64,000 nucleotides of DNA from UBA5239 sp031548025 (GCA_031548025.1 JAVBRM010000011.1:111021-175020); one strand, 5' to 3'. Numbered from the stretch's first letter, positions 17,540 to 26,810 are shown. Notes: a model not told the origin generated them from the letters alone. Numbers and translations: made by a program.

Positions 17540-18526
17540 ATGAAAATACAGAACATTCAGGATTATCTGGACCAGGCGCTGAATTGCAACGTGGTCTTGT
17601 CGCCTGTCGAACACAATGATCTTCCATTTTTCGTCAGAAGGGCTTTTGCATTCTATACCGGAGAACTTTTCTCTCATCAGATTAATTTTTTTGTTGCCCA
17701 TTCAAACGACATTGCAATCAAGGACATTGAAAGCGCAGTTTATCTGTTCGATAAGGATGCTTCAAAGAAAATCATCATGGTTTTTCCTTCCATGACCCGG
17801 CGCGAGCGACTTACATTGATCAAACGACGCATCTCATTTATCGTTCCCGGAACGCAAATGTTTTTACCATATCTTGGAATTGATTTTTTTGAGCGAATCA
17901 AAGAGCAACGTCTTTCGATGTCGCCCAAACTTCGACCTACGGCACAAGCTATTCTGATCCAATACTTGGTAAATATGTCTTCCCCTACCGAATGGCAGTT
18001 GTCTCAAATCTCCAAATTCATGCATTATACGCCAATGGGAACTCTTCGAGCAGTCAATCAACTTGAGGAACTGAATCTGTGCAAAATCATATACGATGGG
18101 TACCGCAAGATTGTTATTTTTGATTCGGACAAAAAGGGAATCTGGAAACGAGCGTTACCATATTTACGTTCACCGATCGTCAAAATGATTTCAGTAGAAA
18201 ATGATACTATCCTTTCTACTGTGACTTGGTATTATGCGGGAGAATATGCACTAGCCCGTTATTCCAATCTTTCGGTTTCCCGCAAATGCTATGCCATACA
18301 TGAAACGGAATACCGTGACTTGCTGGAGCAAGGACATATCCATGAAGCAGATGTTCCCGGTGGAGGAGTTGCCGATATTCAAGTTTGGCGGTACACCCTA
18401 CCGCGTGATATAAATAAGGCGGATGAAACTGTAGATTTACTTTCGCTGGAACTTTCATTCAGCAACACGGCAGATCCACGCATTAAAACTGCTCTGCTGC
18501 AAATAGAGGAAAATAGAACATGGTAA
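17540..18526 (+). CDS. Winged-HTH antitoxin-like protein (AbiEi-like)
   Basis: Protein of 328 residues, no signal peptide. A MarR-like winged HTH is visible at about residues 135-195 (WQLSQISKFMHYTPMGTLRA, then VNQLEELNLCKI). The N-terminal ~110 and C-terminal ~120 residues are not recognised. It overlaps the following nucleotidyltransferase gene by 7 bp, the arrangement of AbiEi/AbiEii and related type IV toxin-antitoxin pairs, so it is probably antitoxin and autorepressor. Both genes are visibly AT-richer than their neighbours, which suggests horizontal acquisition. Alternative: a MarR-type regulator of unrelated function. Confidence 0.6.
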   Translation: MKIQNIQDYLDQALNCNVVLSPVEHNDLPFFVRRAFAFYTGELFSHQINFFVAHSNDIAIKDIESAVYLFDKDASKKIIMVFPSMTRRERLTLIKRRISFIVPGTQMFLPYLGIDFFERIKEQRLSMSPKLRPTAQAILIQYLVNMSSPTEWQLSQISKFMHYTPMGTLRAVNQLEELNLCKIIYDGYRKIVIFDSDKKGIWKRALPYLRSPIVKMISVENDTILSTVTWYYAGEYALARYSNLSVSRKCYAIHETEYRDLLEQGHIHEADVPGGGVADIQVWRYTLPRDINKADETVDLLSLELSFSNTADPRIKTALLQIEENRTW

Positions 18527-19248
18527 ACGGTCTTGAACGTTTTCGGGAATATTTTCGAAATTTTCCGAACGACTATGTTTTGATCGGAGGAGTTGCCTGT
18601 GAACTTGTACTGAACTCAATGCGTTTGGATTTCAGGCCCACCAATGATTTCGATATTGTTGTGATTGCGGAAAATCTTCAAGGGGGATTCGGTACGAAAT
18701 TAAAACAATTCATCCACGACGGCGGATATGAGGTTGAACATCGCAAGAGCAATAACCGCCCGACTTTTTTTCGTTTCATCAAACCGAAGAATGATAGCTT
18801 TCCTGCTATGTTGGAATTGGCTTCCAATAAACCGGCCGAGGATTGGGCGTATCACTTCGCTCCGCTTGATATAGGAGATGAAAAGCCCAGTCTATCTGCT
18901 ATTTTATTCGAACCCGGTTATTATACTTTTATATGCAATAATCGAATTGTCATCAATGAGATTACAGTGATTGCGCTTCCCGGAATTATCCCCTTAAAAG
19001 CATTGGCATTCGAGGAGTTATCCCGTATTGAAAATCCGACGAAGAAAAATCTGCTCGATATTGACAAACACCTTTTAGATATTTTTCGATTTGCTCATCT
19101 GTTACCCAAGAATCCCATGCTACTTTCGGCTCCGCTTAGTAGAGATTTGACCAAAGTCATGAATCATATCCGACAGCAAAACCTTACTGACGAGCAGATT
19201 GATCTCGACTCCAGCATACGACAATTCTACGGACTTTTGATGGCGTAA
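18520..19248 (+). CDS. Nucleotidyltransferase (AbiEii toxin-like)
   Basis: Cytoplasmic protein of 242 residues. The nucleotidyltransferase core is seen near the N-terminus: LIGGVACELV (GG at 23-24) followed by RPTNDFDIVV with the D-x-D pair D43/D45. This is the pattern of AbiEii/MenT-like toxins and related minimal nucleotidyltransferases. A downstream KALAFEELSRIENPTKKNLLD region resembles their helical C-terminal half. Toxin of the pair with 17540-18526, overlapping by 7 bp. The 3' end is 2 bp from the convergent AraC gene. Confidence 0.7.
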   Translation: MVNGLERFREYFRNFPNDYVLIGGVACELVLNSMRLDFRPTNDFDIVVIAENLQGGFGTKLKQFIHDGGYEVEHRKSNNRPTFFRFIKPKNDSFPAMLELASNKPAEDWAYHFAPLDIGDEKPSLSAILFEPGYYTFICNNRIVINEITVIALPGIIPLKALAFEELSRIENPTKKNLLDIDKHLLDIFRFAHLLPKNPMLLSAPLSRDLTKVMNHIRQQNLTDEQIDLDSSIRQFYGLLMA

Positions 19249-19250
19249 AA

Positions 19251-20090
19251 CTATTGCTCCGAGCGCTTCGTCTGGCGGTAGCGGTGGGGGGTCTGGAGGA
19301 AGTGCTGCTTGAAAGTCAGGCAGAAATAACTGGTGCTGCTTAAATGCAACCGCTCGGCGATCGCTTCCACGCTGAGGTCGGTTTCTTCCAGCAACCGGCG
19401 CGATTCGTTGAGCCGCAGTTGGCGGATATAGGCCGCCGGCGAGGAAGCGAAAGACTTCTGCCAGTAGCGGAAAAAGTTGCGTCTTGACATGCCGTGCCGC
19501 ACAAAAAGTTCGTCGAGATCGATTTCGTTCATGAAATTGAGCTGGATGAATGAGGCTATCCGGCGAATTTTAGCTTCGCCGTAATCGGGCGGGAAGTCCT
19601 GTTCTTCGCGCATCAGAATCAATTTTTGCCAGAGCGACAGCGCGTGCGTGTCGAGCTGGTCGGCCACGCCGGGTTCCTGCGAATGCGGCAGCAGTTTCCG
19701 GACCTCGCGGAGGATCAGGTTAACTTCCGGCGTCATGGTGAAATGCCAGCAGTAAGGCTCGCCGCTGAGCCCCGCTTGTTTAATCGCTTCTCCCAGGGCC
19801 GGATTGTATTTGAAGTAGACGGCGTCGCGAGGGGCGTCGACCCGGATATGGTGAACCATGTCCGGAGTTTTGATACAGACATTGGGATAGCGGCAGCTAT
19901 ATTCCAGGTCGTCGAAACGATCATAGGAGAACTCCCCGGAGCTCCCAAGACGCAAGCACAACTCCAGGTTGCCGCGCACGATCGTATTGCCGGAGGCCGG
20001 ATGCGAGTCGATAAACCCGACGCTTTGCAACGGAAACGGCAAATTGAACCGCCGTTTGGCCGCCGCCAGTTGTACACTTTTTACTTCCAT
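19251..20090 (-). CDS. AraC family transcriptional regulator
   Basis: Regulator of 279 residues. N-terminal cupin-like region (~20-120) and C-terminal AraC double HTH (LDELFVRHGMSRRNFFRYWQ; VEAIAERLHLSSTSYFCLTF). It is of a different subgroup from the AraC proteins at 2451 and 9104: no PQLVT and no ELIYVDYG. Divergent from the DUF6259-like glycosidase at 20229 across 138 bp, which is its likely target. Confidence 0.88.
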   Translation of the reverse strand: MEVKSVQLAAAKRRFNLPFPLQSVGFIDSHPASGNTIVRGNLELCLRLGSSGEFSYDRFDDLEYSCRYPNVCIKTPDMVHHIRVDAPRDAVYFKYNPALGEAIKQAGLSGEPYCWHFTMTPEVNLILREVRKLLPHSQEPGVADQLDTHALSLWQKLILMREEQDFPPDYGEAKIRRIASFIQLNFMNEIDLDELFVRHGMSRRNFFRYWQKSFASSPAAYIRQLRLNESRRLLEETDLSVEAIAERLHLSSTSYFCLTFKQHFLQTPHRYRQTKRSEQ

Positions 20091-20168
20091 ATGTTAAAAA
20101 TACATGAGTTGAATATTTTTACAATCGAAAATGGCACAAAGCTGTTGTTTTTTTGGCTCGGGACTGGA

Positions 20169-20196
20169 TTGAGGTTTGAGAATTTTGCGTTATAAT
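20169..20196 (+). promoter_or_regulatory. Probable promoter of the DUF6259-like gene
   Basis: TTGAGG (20169-20174), 16-bp spacer, TATAAT (20191-20196), 33 bp before the ATG at 20229. No clear AraC direct repeat was found upstream of it. Confidence 0.5.
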
Positions 20197-20228
20197 TATT
20201 GTTATCAAAAAAACGCAGGAGTCGAACT

Positions 20229-22163
20229 ATGAATTTTGAAAAATATTTCCGGGGTTGGAAGCTCGGACTTGGCAATACCATTGACCCGGTCCATTACGTC
20301 GGCGCGGGCGAGATGCGGGAAAAAAGCGTTTCGCAATCCGGTAATGAAATTACGATGGTTTGGAAAGGACATGAAATGCTGGGAGACGATTTTCAAGTCG
20401 TTGCCGTATGGCGGGAAATCAATGGCCGCGATGAGGCGGAAATCCGCTATGAGAATTATCGCGGCGAGGAGTTCATCGAGGAAATTATTTTTCCGGTTCT
20501 GGAATTGGATTATTCGGCGAATTGTGAATTTGTCGCCGGCAGGGATATGGGATATATCCTCAGAGGAGAAACTCTTTTCAAGCCCGATTCACGGCAGGAT
20601 ATCAGTTTCAATTCGCTGCAGCTCTGCGCGCTGATCAATTCGGGGCGCGGTTGCTACATCGATCACCGCGATCCGCACGGCAACATAAAATATGCTACGA
20701 TTGAAATTTCCAAAGACGGCACAAAATTTACCTATTTGCCGATCTGTCCACAAAACCTCGGCGAAAAACCGGCGGAGAACGGAGGCATTCCGTATGTGAC
20801 ATCCGTTATGGAATTTACCGGTTCATGGTTCGAAGTAGCACTGATCTATCGCGAATGGGCACTGCAGCAGTCCTGGCATCTCAGCCGCACCGGGGTAAAT
20901 CCGCTCCGCGATATCGGTATGTGGATCTGGAACCGCGGCCTGGTCGAAGACGTCATGCCGCCGGTCGAACGACTCCGCAATGACCTGCCTGGCGTCCCGT
21001 TGGCACTCGATTGGTACTGGTGGCATCACAATCCTTACGATACCGATTATCCCGATTTCTGGCCGCCGCGCGAGGGCGAGGAGAACTTCCGCCAAGCCGT
21101 CAGCCGCATGACCGGACAAGGAATATTCACCCAGGTATATATCAACGGCGTCTGCTGGGATCTGGACGGCCCGACCTGGGCGGAGGGCGGCGACGAATCG
21201 ATCCTCGTGAAACGCACTCGCGAGCAGTCGTCCACCATGTTTAATACTTACAATCGCCACCGCCTTGGGAGAATGTGCGGCGAGGCTCCGAAATTTCATG
21301 ATAAAATTTCCGCCCTGGTGAAAAAACTGGCCGACAGCGGCCTCAGCGGTCAATATCTTGATATGATCGGCGGCGCTTCCAACGGTCTTTGCTACAATCC
21401 GGCGCACCGTCACGGCATGGGCGGCGGAAATTTCTGTGTGGAAGGTTACCGCGAACTGCTCCGGCGGTTGAAAGACGAAAACCCGGATTTCCCGCTCACT
21501 ACCGAGTATGCCAATGAGGTTTATATGGATCTTTTCGACGGAGCCATCATCTGCGGCAGTACATCAACCGAGCATTTTGGCGGACTCTCTGAGTTCATAC
21601 CGCTTTTCACCGCGGTTTATCACGGGCGTTTCGCTCTGTTCGGCAACTATGCCGGTCCCGATGGTATCACTCCCTGGGACCCGCTCTGGCCGCCGGAAGA
21701 CCGTTGGCAGAACGAGAAGAAGTGGCATGAACTTTATCCCGAGCAGTTCTTCGTGGAAATGGCGCGTCCGGTGATCTGGGGCGCCCAGCCGATGATCTGC
21801 AATCTGAAGCATAAAATCATGGACGACCCGGAATTTGCCGGTATCTATGCATTTATCCGGCATACCGCTGAATTCTATTATCGTAACCGCGAATTCCTGT
21901 TCGACGGACAAATGATTTCGCCCGATGGCTTCGACTGTTCTTCCAGGAAAGTCGAATTCATGGCGCGGATGATCTTTACCAAAGAGAGTAACTTCAAGGT
22001 GGTTGCCAAAACCATGCCGTCGCTGCTTCACTCCTGTTGGCAGGCCGGAGACGGAAGCAAAGCGCTGTTCATCGCCAACTACACAGCGGAGGAACAAGAA
22101 TGGAGTTTCAGGGGAAAAAGAGGTTCGGCAGCCGCCCACTCGTATATTAAAATCGAATTGTAA
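20229..22163 (+). CDS. DUF6259-like glycoside hydrolase
   Basis: Cytoplasmic protein of 644 residues without a signal peptide. An N-terminal beta-rich domain (~1-200) is followed by a TIM-barrel-like region with many aromatic residues (IGMWIWNRGL, LALDWYWWHHNPYD). Candidate catalytic acids lie in SGQYLDMIGG and PLTTEYANEVY. A short C-terminal beta domain ends the protein. The layout resembles DUF6259 and GH36/GH31-type retaining glycosidases; exact family and substrate are not certain. The ATG at 20229 has AGGAG 7 nt upstream. Its location suggests it acts on imported oligosaccharide under the divergent AraC regulator. Confidence 0.7.
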   Translation: MNFEKYFRGWKLGLGNTIDPVHYVGAGEMREKSVSQSGNEITMVWKGHEMLGDDFQVVAVWREINGRDEAEIRYENYRGEEFIEEIIFPVLELDYSANCEFVAGRDMGYILRGETLFKPDSRQDISFNSLQLCALINSGRGCYIDHRDPHGNIKYATIEISKDGTKFTYLPICPQNLGEKPAENGGIPYVTSVMEFTGSWFEVALIYREWALQQSWHLSRTGVNPLRDIGMWIWNRGLVEDVMPPVERLRNDLPGVPLALDWYWWHHNPYDTDYPDFWPPREGEENFRQAVSRMTGQGIFTQVYINGVCWDLDGPTWAEGGDESILVKRTREQSSTMFNTYNRHRLGRMCGEAPKFHDKISALVKKLADSGLSGQYLDMIGGASNGLCYNPAHRHGMGGGNFCVEGYRELLRRLKDENPDFPLTTEYANEVYMDLFDGAIICGSTSTEHFGGLSEFIPLFTAVYHGRFALFGNYAGPDGITPWDPLWPPEDRWQNEKKWHELYPEQFFVEMARPVIWGAQPMICNLKHKIMDDPEFAGIYAFIRHTAEFYYRNREFLFDGQMISPDGFDCSSRKVEFMARMIFTKESNFKVVAKTMPSLLHSCWQAGDGSKALFIANYTAEEQEWSFRGKRGSAAAHSYIKIEL

Positions 22164-22180
22164 TCCACAGAAGTATACAT

Positions 22181-22208
22181 TTGTAAAACAGCACTTTCCA
22201 TGTATATT
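22181..22208 (+). promoter_or_regulatory. Possible promoter of the hybrid histidine kinase
   Basis: TTGTAA (22181-22186), 16-bp spacer, TATATT (22203-22208). The predicted leader would contain the hairpin at 22245-22269. Confidence 0.35.
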
Positions 22209-22244
22209 ACACAATAATTTAGATTGCTAGTATGAGAAATTGCA

Positions 22245-22269
22245 CGCCGGGGCAATATATCCCCCGGCG
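22245..22269 (+). promoter_or_regulatory. GC-rich hairpin in the leader of the histidine kinase gene
   Basis: CGCCGGGG (22245-22252) and CCCCGGCG (22262-22269) form a perfect 8-bp stem with a 9-nt AT-rich loop, 21 bp before the kinase ATG and in an otherwise AT-rich leader. No T-run follows, so it is not a typical terminator. It could be a translational or RNA-stability element, or a protein-binding palindrome. Confidence 0.4.
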
Positions 22270-22290
22270 ATATTACAAAGAGATATTTAT

Positions 22291-24870
22291 ATGTGGATCA
22301 TCGCGGACATTGCCGCTGAAATCGGCGGCAATACGCCGGTTTCCGGTATGACGCTGATACTGGCCCTGTTATTGGCGGTAGCGGCGGTCGGATGGTTTTT
22401 GTCGTTCAGGCGGAACCGCCGGTTGATGTCCGGACATGGCGGCTACAAGTTCGACCAGATGCTGATGAACAGCGCCCTGCTTTCCGCTTCCGTCGACGCG
22501 GCGAATATCGCCTATTTCTGCATCGACCGCAACATGAATCTGCTTTATGCATCCTCGACCAAATACTGGCCGGTTGTCGACGGCGTCGCCATGCCGATCG
22601 AAAAATGGGTGGCCCCGGAAGACGCGGCAGCCCTGCAGGGGAAATGGCAGGAGCTGATCAATGGCAAAACCACCGAATTCGACCACGCCTACTCGGTGAT
22701 TAACAATGGAGAACGCATATATTTCGAACTCCGGGTCGTCCAGTTCCAAAATCCGGTGAGCGGACAAACCGATTATTGCGGCATAGTTCAGGACATTACC
22801 TCACGCCACAAACTGGAAGAAGAACAGCTGCGCACGATCGCCAGTTTAAATGAATACGTCGCCAGTGAGCGCACCCTCTATCAAACCCTGAGCGATATTT
22901 CCGTTGAGCTGGATTTCGATGCGGCGATCAATAAAATGATCCGGCTGATCGGCGAATTTTCCGGAGCCGACCGCTGTTATGTTTTCCGCTATCTCAACAA
23001 GGAAATGTGGGCGGACAATATCTACGAGTGGTGCCGCGAAGGAGTCGAACCGGTTATCGATTATCTGCATAATGTGGATATGAGCGAAAAAACCAGTTGG
23101 CACCAGCCTCTGCTCGAGCACCGGCCGATTATCATTACCGATACGGGCAACCCGCCGCCCGGGCTGGAGGAAGACGCGGAAATACTGCTGCAGACCCAGG
23201 GCATCAAGTCGTTGCTGGCCTATGGAATCTGGATCGACAATGAGCTTTACGGTTTTATCGGGTTCGACCATGTCCGCAAACAAAAGGAATTTTCCGACTG
23301 CGAAATCCATACGGTCAACGGCATCGCGCAACTGTATCAACTGGCATTTGTACGCCACCGGCAGCGGCAGGAAATCGAAGACGGAGTATCGTTTCAGCGC
23401 CAGATTGTGGACAACATCCCGCAGGCGGTTACCATTCTGGATCTGGACTACACCATTTTGTATGCCAATCCGAGCACGGTAGCCAACGCCGGGCGTCCGC
23501 TGGAAGAACTGCTCGGTACCAAGTGCTATCAAACAGCCTGCCGTTTCGGCGAACCACCTGAGTACTGTCCGGTCCGCCAGACTTTGCAAACCGGCAAACC
23601 CAGCCAGATTGAACACGATTTTCTGGATAAACGGCTGTTGGCCTCCGCACAGCCGATTTACGACCGCAACGGCAAGATGAAATCGATTCTCACCGTGGAT
23701 ATCGATATTACCGAGCTTACCCGTCAGAAAAAAGAACTTCAAGCCGCCATGGAACAGGCTCAGGCCGCCGACCGCGCCAAGTCCTTCTTCCTGGCCTCCG
23801 TCAGCCATGAACTGCGGACGCCGTTGAATGCGATTATCGGTTTCAGCGAGCTTCTCCAGCAAGGGGTCAGCAGCGAAGAAGTCCTCAAGGATTATTTGCA
23901 TTCGATCAGTTTCGCGGGCAATGCCCTGCTGAATCTGGTCAACGATGTACTGGATTTTTCCAAGCTGGCGTCAGACCAGGTCAATCTGATCCCGGTCCCC
24001 ACCGACGTAGTCCAAATGATCCGGGAGGTCGCCGCGGTTTTCAGGCTCAAAGCCGAAGAGAAAAATCTCGAATTGCGTGTCAATACCACCGGAGTGCGGC
24101 ATAAAATCTTTATCGACAATCTGCGGCTGCGGCAGATACTCTTCAATCTGCTCGGCAATGCGACTAAATTTACCGACACCGGCCATATCGGAATCGAAGC
24201 CGCCACCGCGGAAGACGCCGGCAAGGCAATACTGACCATCAAGATCAGCGATACCGGCATCGGTATTTCCGAAGAAGGGCAGAAGAAAATTTTCGAACCG
24301 TTTGTCCAGGAAAACCACACTCAACAGGGAACCGGTTTGGGCCTGGCCATCATCAAGCGGCTCCTGGACAAAATGAACGGAACAGTCAGTCTGGAAAGCA
24401 AGCTTGGGGTCGGCAGTACTTTTGCCGTGCGGATCGCAAACCTGGACATCGAGGATGTGACCCCGGAAGAAAAACCGCCGGAAGAAAATCCCGTCAACAC
24501 GCTTCCCGTTGCCGCCGGAAAAGAATACCGGGCGCTGCTGATCGACGACGTTCCGCTCAATTTGAAGGTATTACGCGGCCTGCTCGCCAGACTTGGAGTG
24601 GCAAGTACGCTGGCTGTATCCGTCAAGGAGGCGATGGCTATTCTGGAACATGACAATCAATTCGACGTCATCCTGACCGATATGTGGATGCCCGAGGCCA
24701 GCGGCCTGGACCTGGCGCTGCTGTTGAAAAAAGACCCGCGTTTCGCCGATATGCCGATATACGTGGTAACCGCCGACATTCAGGTAACCGATCCGGAAGC
24801 ATTCACCGGAATCCTCCATAAACCGATCACCCTGGATGTTCTGCGGCCATTATTCCAGAACCTCACATAA
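22291..24870 (+). CDS. Hybrid sensor histidine kinase (PAS-GAF-PAS-HisKA-HATPase-REC)
   Basis: Inner-membrane hybrid kinase of 859 residues. One N-terminal transmembrane segment (~17-38), PAS (~55-170), GAF (~195-345), second PAS (~355-465), HisKA with SHELRTPLNAIIGFSE (phosphorylated H506), HATPase_c (~605-725; G1 box SDTGIGIS, G2 GTGLGLA) and a C-terminal receiver with phosphoacceptor D797 (VILTDMWMPEA) and conserved Lys in HKPI. The ATG at 22291 is used because the longer frame begins in the leader hairpin. No separate response regulator adjoins, and the receiver has no output domain, so a phosphotransfer partner elsewhere is likely. Overlaps the next gene by 1 bp. Confidence 0.9.
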   Translation: MWIIADIAAEIGGNTPVSGMTLILALLLAVAAVGWFLSFRRNRRLMSGHGGYKFDQMLMNSALLSASVDAANIAYFCIDRNMNLLYASSTKYWPVVDGVAMPIEKWVAPEDAAALQGKWQELINGKTTEFDHAYSVINNGERIYFELRVVQFQNPVSGQTDYCGIVQDITSRHKLEEEQLRTIASLNEYVASERTLYQTLSDISVELDFDAAINKMIRLIGEFSGADRCYVFRYLNKEMWADNIYEWCREGVEPVIDYLHNVDMSEKTSWHQPLLEHRPIIITDTGNPPPGLEEDAEILLQTQGIKSLLAYGIWIDNELYGFIGFDHVRKQKEFSDCEIHTVNGIAQLYQLAFVRHRQRQEIEDGVSFQRQIVDNIPQAVTILDLDYTILYANPSTVANAGRPLEELLGTKCYQTACRFGEPPEYCPVRQTLQTGKPSQIEHDFLDKRLLASAQPIYDRNGKMKSILTVDIDITELTRQKKELQAAMEQAQAADRAKSFFLASVSHELRTPLNAIIGFSELLQQGVSSEEVLKDYLHSISFAGNALLNLVNDVLDFSKLASDQVNLIPVPTDVVQMIREVAAVFRLKAEEKNLELRVNTTGVRHKIFIDNLRLRQILFNLLGNATKFTDTGHIGIEAATAEDAGKAILTIKISDTGIGISEEGQKKIFEPFVQENHTQQGTGLGLAIIKRLLDKMNGTVSLESKLGVGSTFAVRIANLDIEDVTPEEKPPEENPVNTLPVAAGKEYRALLIDDVPLNLKVLRGLLARLGVASTLAVSVKEAMAILEHDNQFDVILTDMWMPEASGLDLALLLKKDPRFADMPIYVVTADIQVTDPEAFTGILHKPITLDVLRPLFQNLT

Positions 24871-26774
24871 TGATTATGAAAGATAAATTTAAAGATAAAT
24901 TCCCGCCGAAACGCCTGGCTTTCTGGTGTACAATTGCCGCAGCTCTCTGGTTTCTGCTGATTTACCCGCTGTTTTTGCTGGCGGCTCCGGGAAAACTGCC
25001 GTCCCGGCTTGCCCCATCGACCTTTCCCGACCTGCCGGTGGATACTCCTCAATGGTATCTCGGAGCGTCTACAGTGCTCTCCGGCGACTGGCAAAATCTC
25101 TACCCGGAAATCAATCCGGAAGTATTCACAAATCCGAATGCCTTTCAGCCGTTGATCATGACCCCGCTGTTTGATGCGGAATCGGCGGCGGCGAATCCCG
25201 CGTTTGTCCCGATGTTTTCGGTTCGGACACAGCTTTTTCTCTCGCATTTTTACCGGACGCCGTGGCTGAGCCGTTATCCGGCGGATTTCTGGCTCCAACA
25301 ACATCCGCGCATGCAGAATTCCTGTTTCAACTACATCTATCCGCCGCCAACCGCGCTGGTCATGGCTCCGTTGGCGTTCTTTTCGCTGGAAAATATGGCG
25401 CTGAAACTCTGGCCGATCCTGGCCTCATTTGCCATGTTCGGGTTGGCGGTGTGTTCCGGAAAGATTTTCAGGCTTTTGATTGGCAGGGAAACCTATGCGG
25501 AATGCCTGTTGATTCTGGTATTGTTGTTCACGCCGTGGGGCGATGAGTTCAACTGCGGCAATGTCTCGCCTCTGCTTTCATTTTTCCTGGCCTGGGGAGT
25601 CCTCGCCTGGCTCAAAGCCCGGCCGGTCCAAACCGGAACGTCGATGATTTTTCCGTTGCTGACCAAGGGAATCCCGCTTTTCTGGCTGCCGCTGCTTCTG
25701 CTGGAGCGCAAAATCCGCTGGAAAACCATCATCGTTCTGGGCGCCTGGACCCTGCTGTTGAATATTGCCGTACTGGTTGTCGCCGGATGGACCAATGCAT
25801 TCCAAGCCTATCGGTACTACTTCACGGCAATTCTGCCGTATTTTACCCCGGTGGTCGGTTATGATTACATTACCCGGATCGCGGAATATTACGGATTTTA
25901 TCCGGGTACGCTTTATGCGGCCCTGAAATACCTGCTTCTGATCGCACTTTATGACGGATTCTGGCGCGGCTGCCGCAACCCGAATCGCTCAGATGACAAA
26001 CTGAGATTGGTCGCAGTCATGGGCGGTACGATGTGCGTGTTCCTGACTTTTTCCCGGCTCCATTGGCATCATTATTTCCCGTTTCTTTTCTATTTTCCCT
26101 TCCTCGGCTGGATGATTCTGGAGGCTATGAGCGGGCGAAAAATGGCTTACGCGGCAATTCTGCTCGGCATTCCCGCCATTTTCACGCTGCAGTTGGAGGG
26201 TTGGAACCATTGGAATTCCATTGAAGAAGCCTTTGCCGCTCCGCTGCTGGCGATCGATCCGAATATCGCGATCTGGAAATACTTCCTGCCGCGACTCCGC
26301 ACTCTGGCGATCCTGGCCGGGCTTCTGCTTGCTTTTCAGCGGTTGTACCCGGCCAAATACTCTTGGCCCGTGAAAACATTCCGGACCGCCTTGGCGGTGG
26401 CCGGCTGCCTCTGCCTGGTATATCTGGCTGTCGGGTTCGGCATCCGGCATCATGGAGCCGCTCTCGCCGAACACCCGGCAACCGTCGCCAAAGCCGCGCG
26501 CCTGGGCAATCTGAAAGCTATCCGGGAAGTTGCGATTACCAACGAAACGTCGAATCCGGAGGCCGCGGCCGCCGGATTCCGCCTGGCCTCGATCCGTGGC
26601 GACGCGGAATCATTTTACCGCCTGGGGCGCATGTACGAATCCGGAATCGGAGTCCCGCGCGACGAAGGAAACGCCTGGCGCTGTTATCTGCAAGCCGTGT
26701 TCAGCGGCAAAAGCGAGGCCTGGCCCGAGGCCTCCAGATTGTTCCCCCACCTGGAAGGCCTGGCCCGACCCTGA
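24870..26774 (+). CDS. GT87-like membrane glycosyltransferase with C-terminal Sel1 repeats
   Basis: Polytopic protein of 634 residues with about ten hydrophobic segments, resembling the DUF2029/GT87 family of polyprenyl-phosphate-sugar-dependent transferases. An acidic motif in the first loop (DLPVDTPQWYLGA) and FNYIYPPPTALV in the next loop fit that family. After the last TM (~residue 540) a soluble tail carries Sel1-like TPR repeats (FYRLGRMYESGIGVPRDEGN). This fusion is unusual and may serve protein contacts. The start overlaps the kinase stop (TAATG), so the two are co-transcribed. Confidence 0.72.
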   Translation: MIMKDKFKDKFPPKRLAFWCTIAAALWFLLIYPLFLLAAPGKLPSRLAPSTFPDLPVDTPQWYLGASTVLSGDWQNLYPEINPEVFTNPNAFQPLIMTPLFDAESAAANPAFVPMFSVRTQLFLSHFYRTPWLSRYPADFWLQQHPRMQNSCFNYIYPPPTALVMAPLAFFSLENMALKLWPILASFAMFGLAVCSGKIFRLLIGRETYAECLLILVLLFTPWGDEFNCGNVSPLLSFFLAWGVLAWLKARPVQTGTSMIFPLLTKGIPLFWLPLLLLERKIRWKTIIVLGAWTLLLNIAVLVVAGWTNAFQAYRYYFTAILPYFTPVVGYDYITRIAEYYGFYPGTLYAALKYLLLIALYDGFWRGCRNPNRSDDKLRLVAVMGGTMCVFLTFSRLHWHHYFPFLFYFPFLGWMILEAMSGRKMAYAAILLGIPAIFTLQLEGWNHWNSIEEAFAAPLLAIDPNIAIWKYFLPRLRTLAILAGLLLAFQRLYPAKYSWPVKTFRTALAVAGCLCLVYLAVGFGIRHHGAALAEHPATVAKAARLGNLKAIREVAITNETSNPEAAAAGFRLASIRGDAESFYRLGRMYESGIGVPRDEGNAWRCYLQAVFSGKSEAWPEASRLFPHLEGLARP

Positions 26775-26810
26775 GGGAGTTGGAAATTGCTGAAATACCG
26801 TATTACTTGA
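26774..26810 (+). repeat. Single-arm fragment related to the palindromic element at 46608-46766
   Basis: AGGGAGTTGGAAATTGCTG (from 26774) followed by a TACCGTA motif and ACTTGA closely matches the left arm of the element at 46608 over about 36 bp. It bridges the 28-bp gap between the convergent GT87-like and amidohydrolase genes and includes the last codons of the latter. The opposite arm is absent. Confidence 0.5.
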
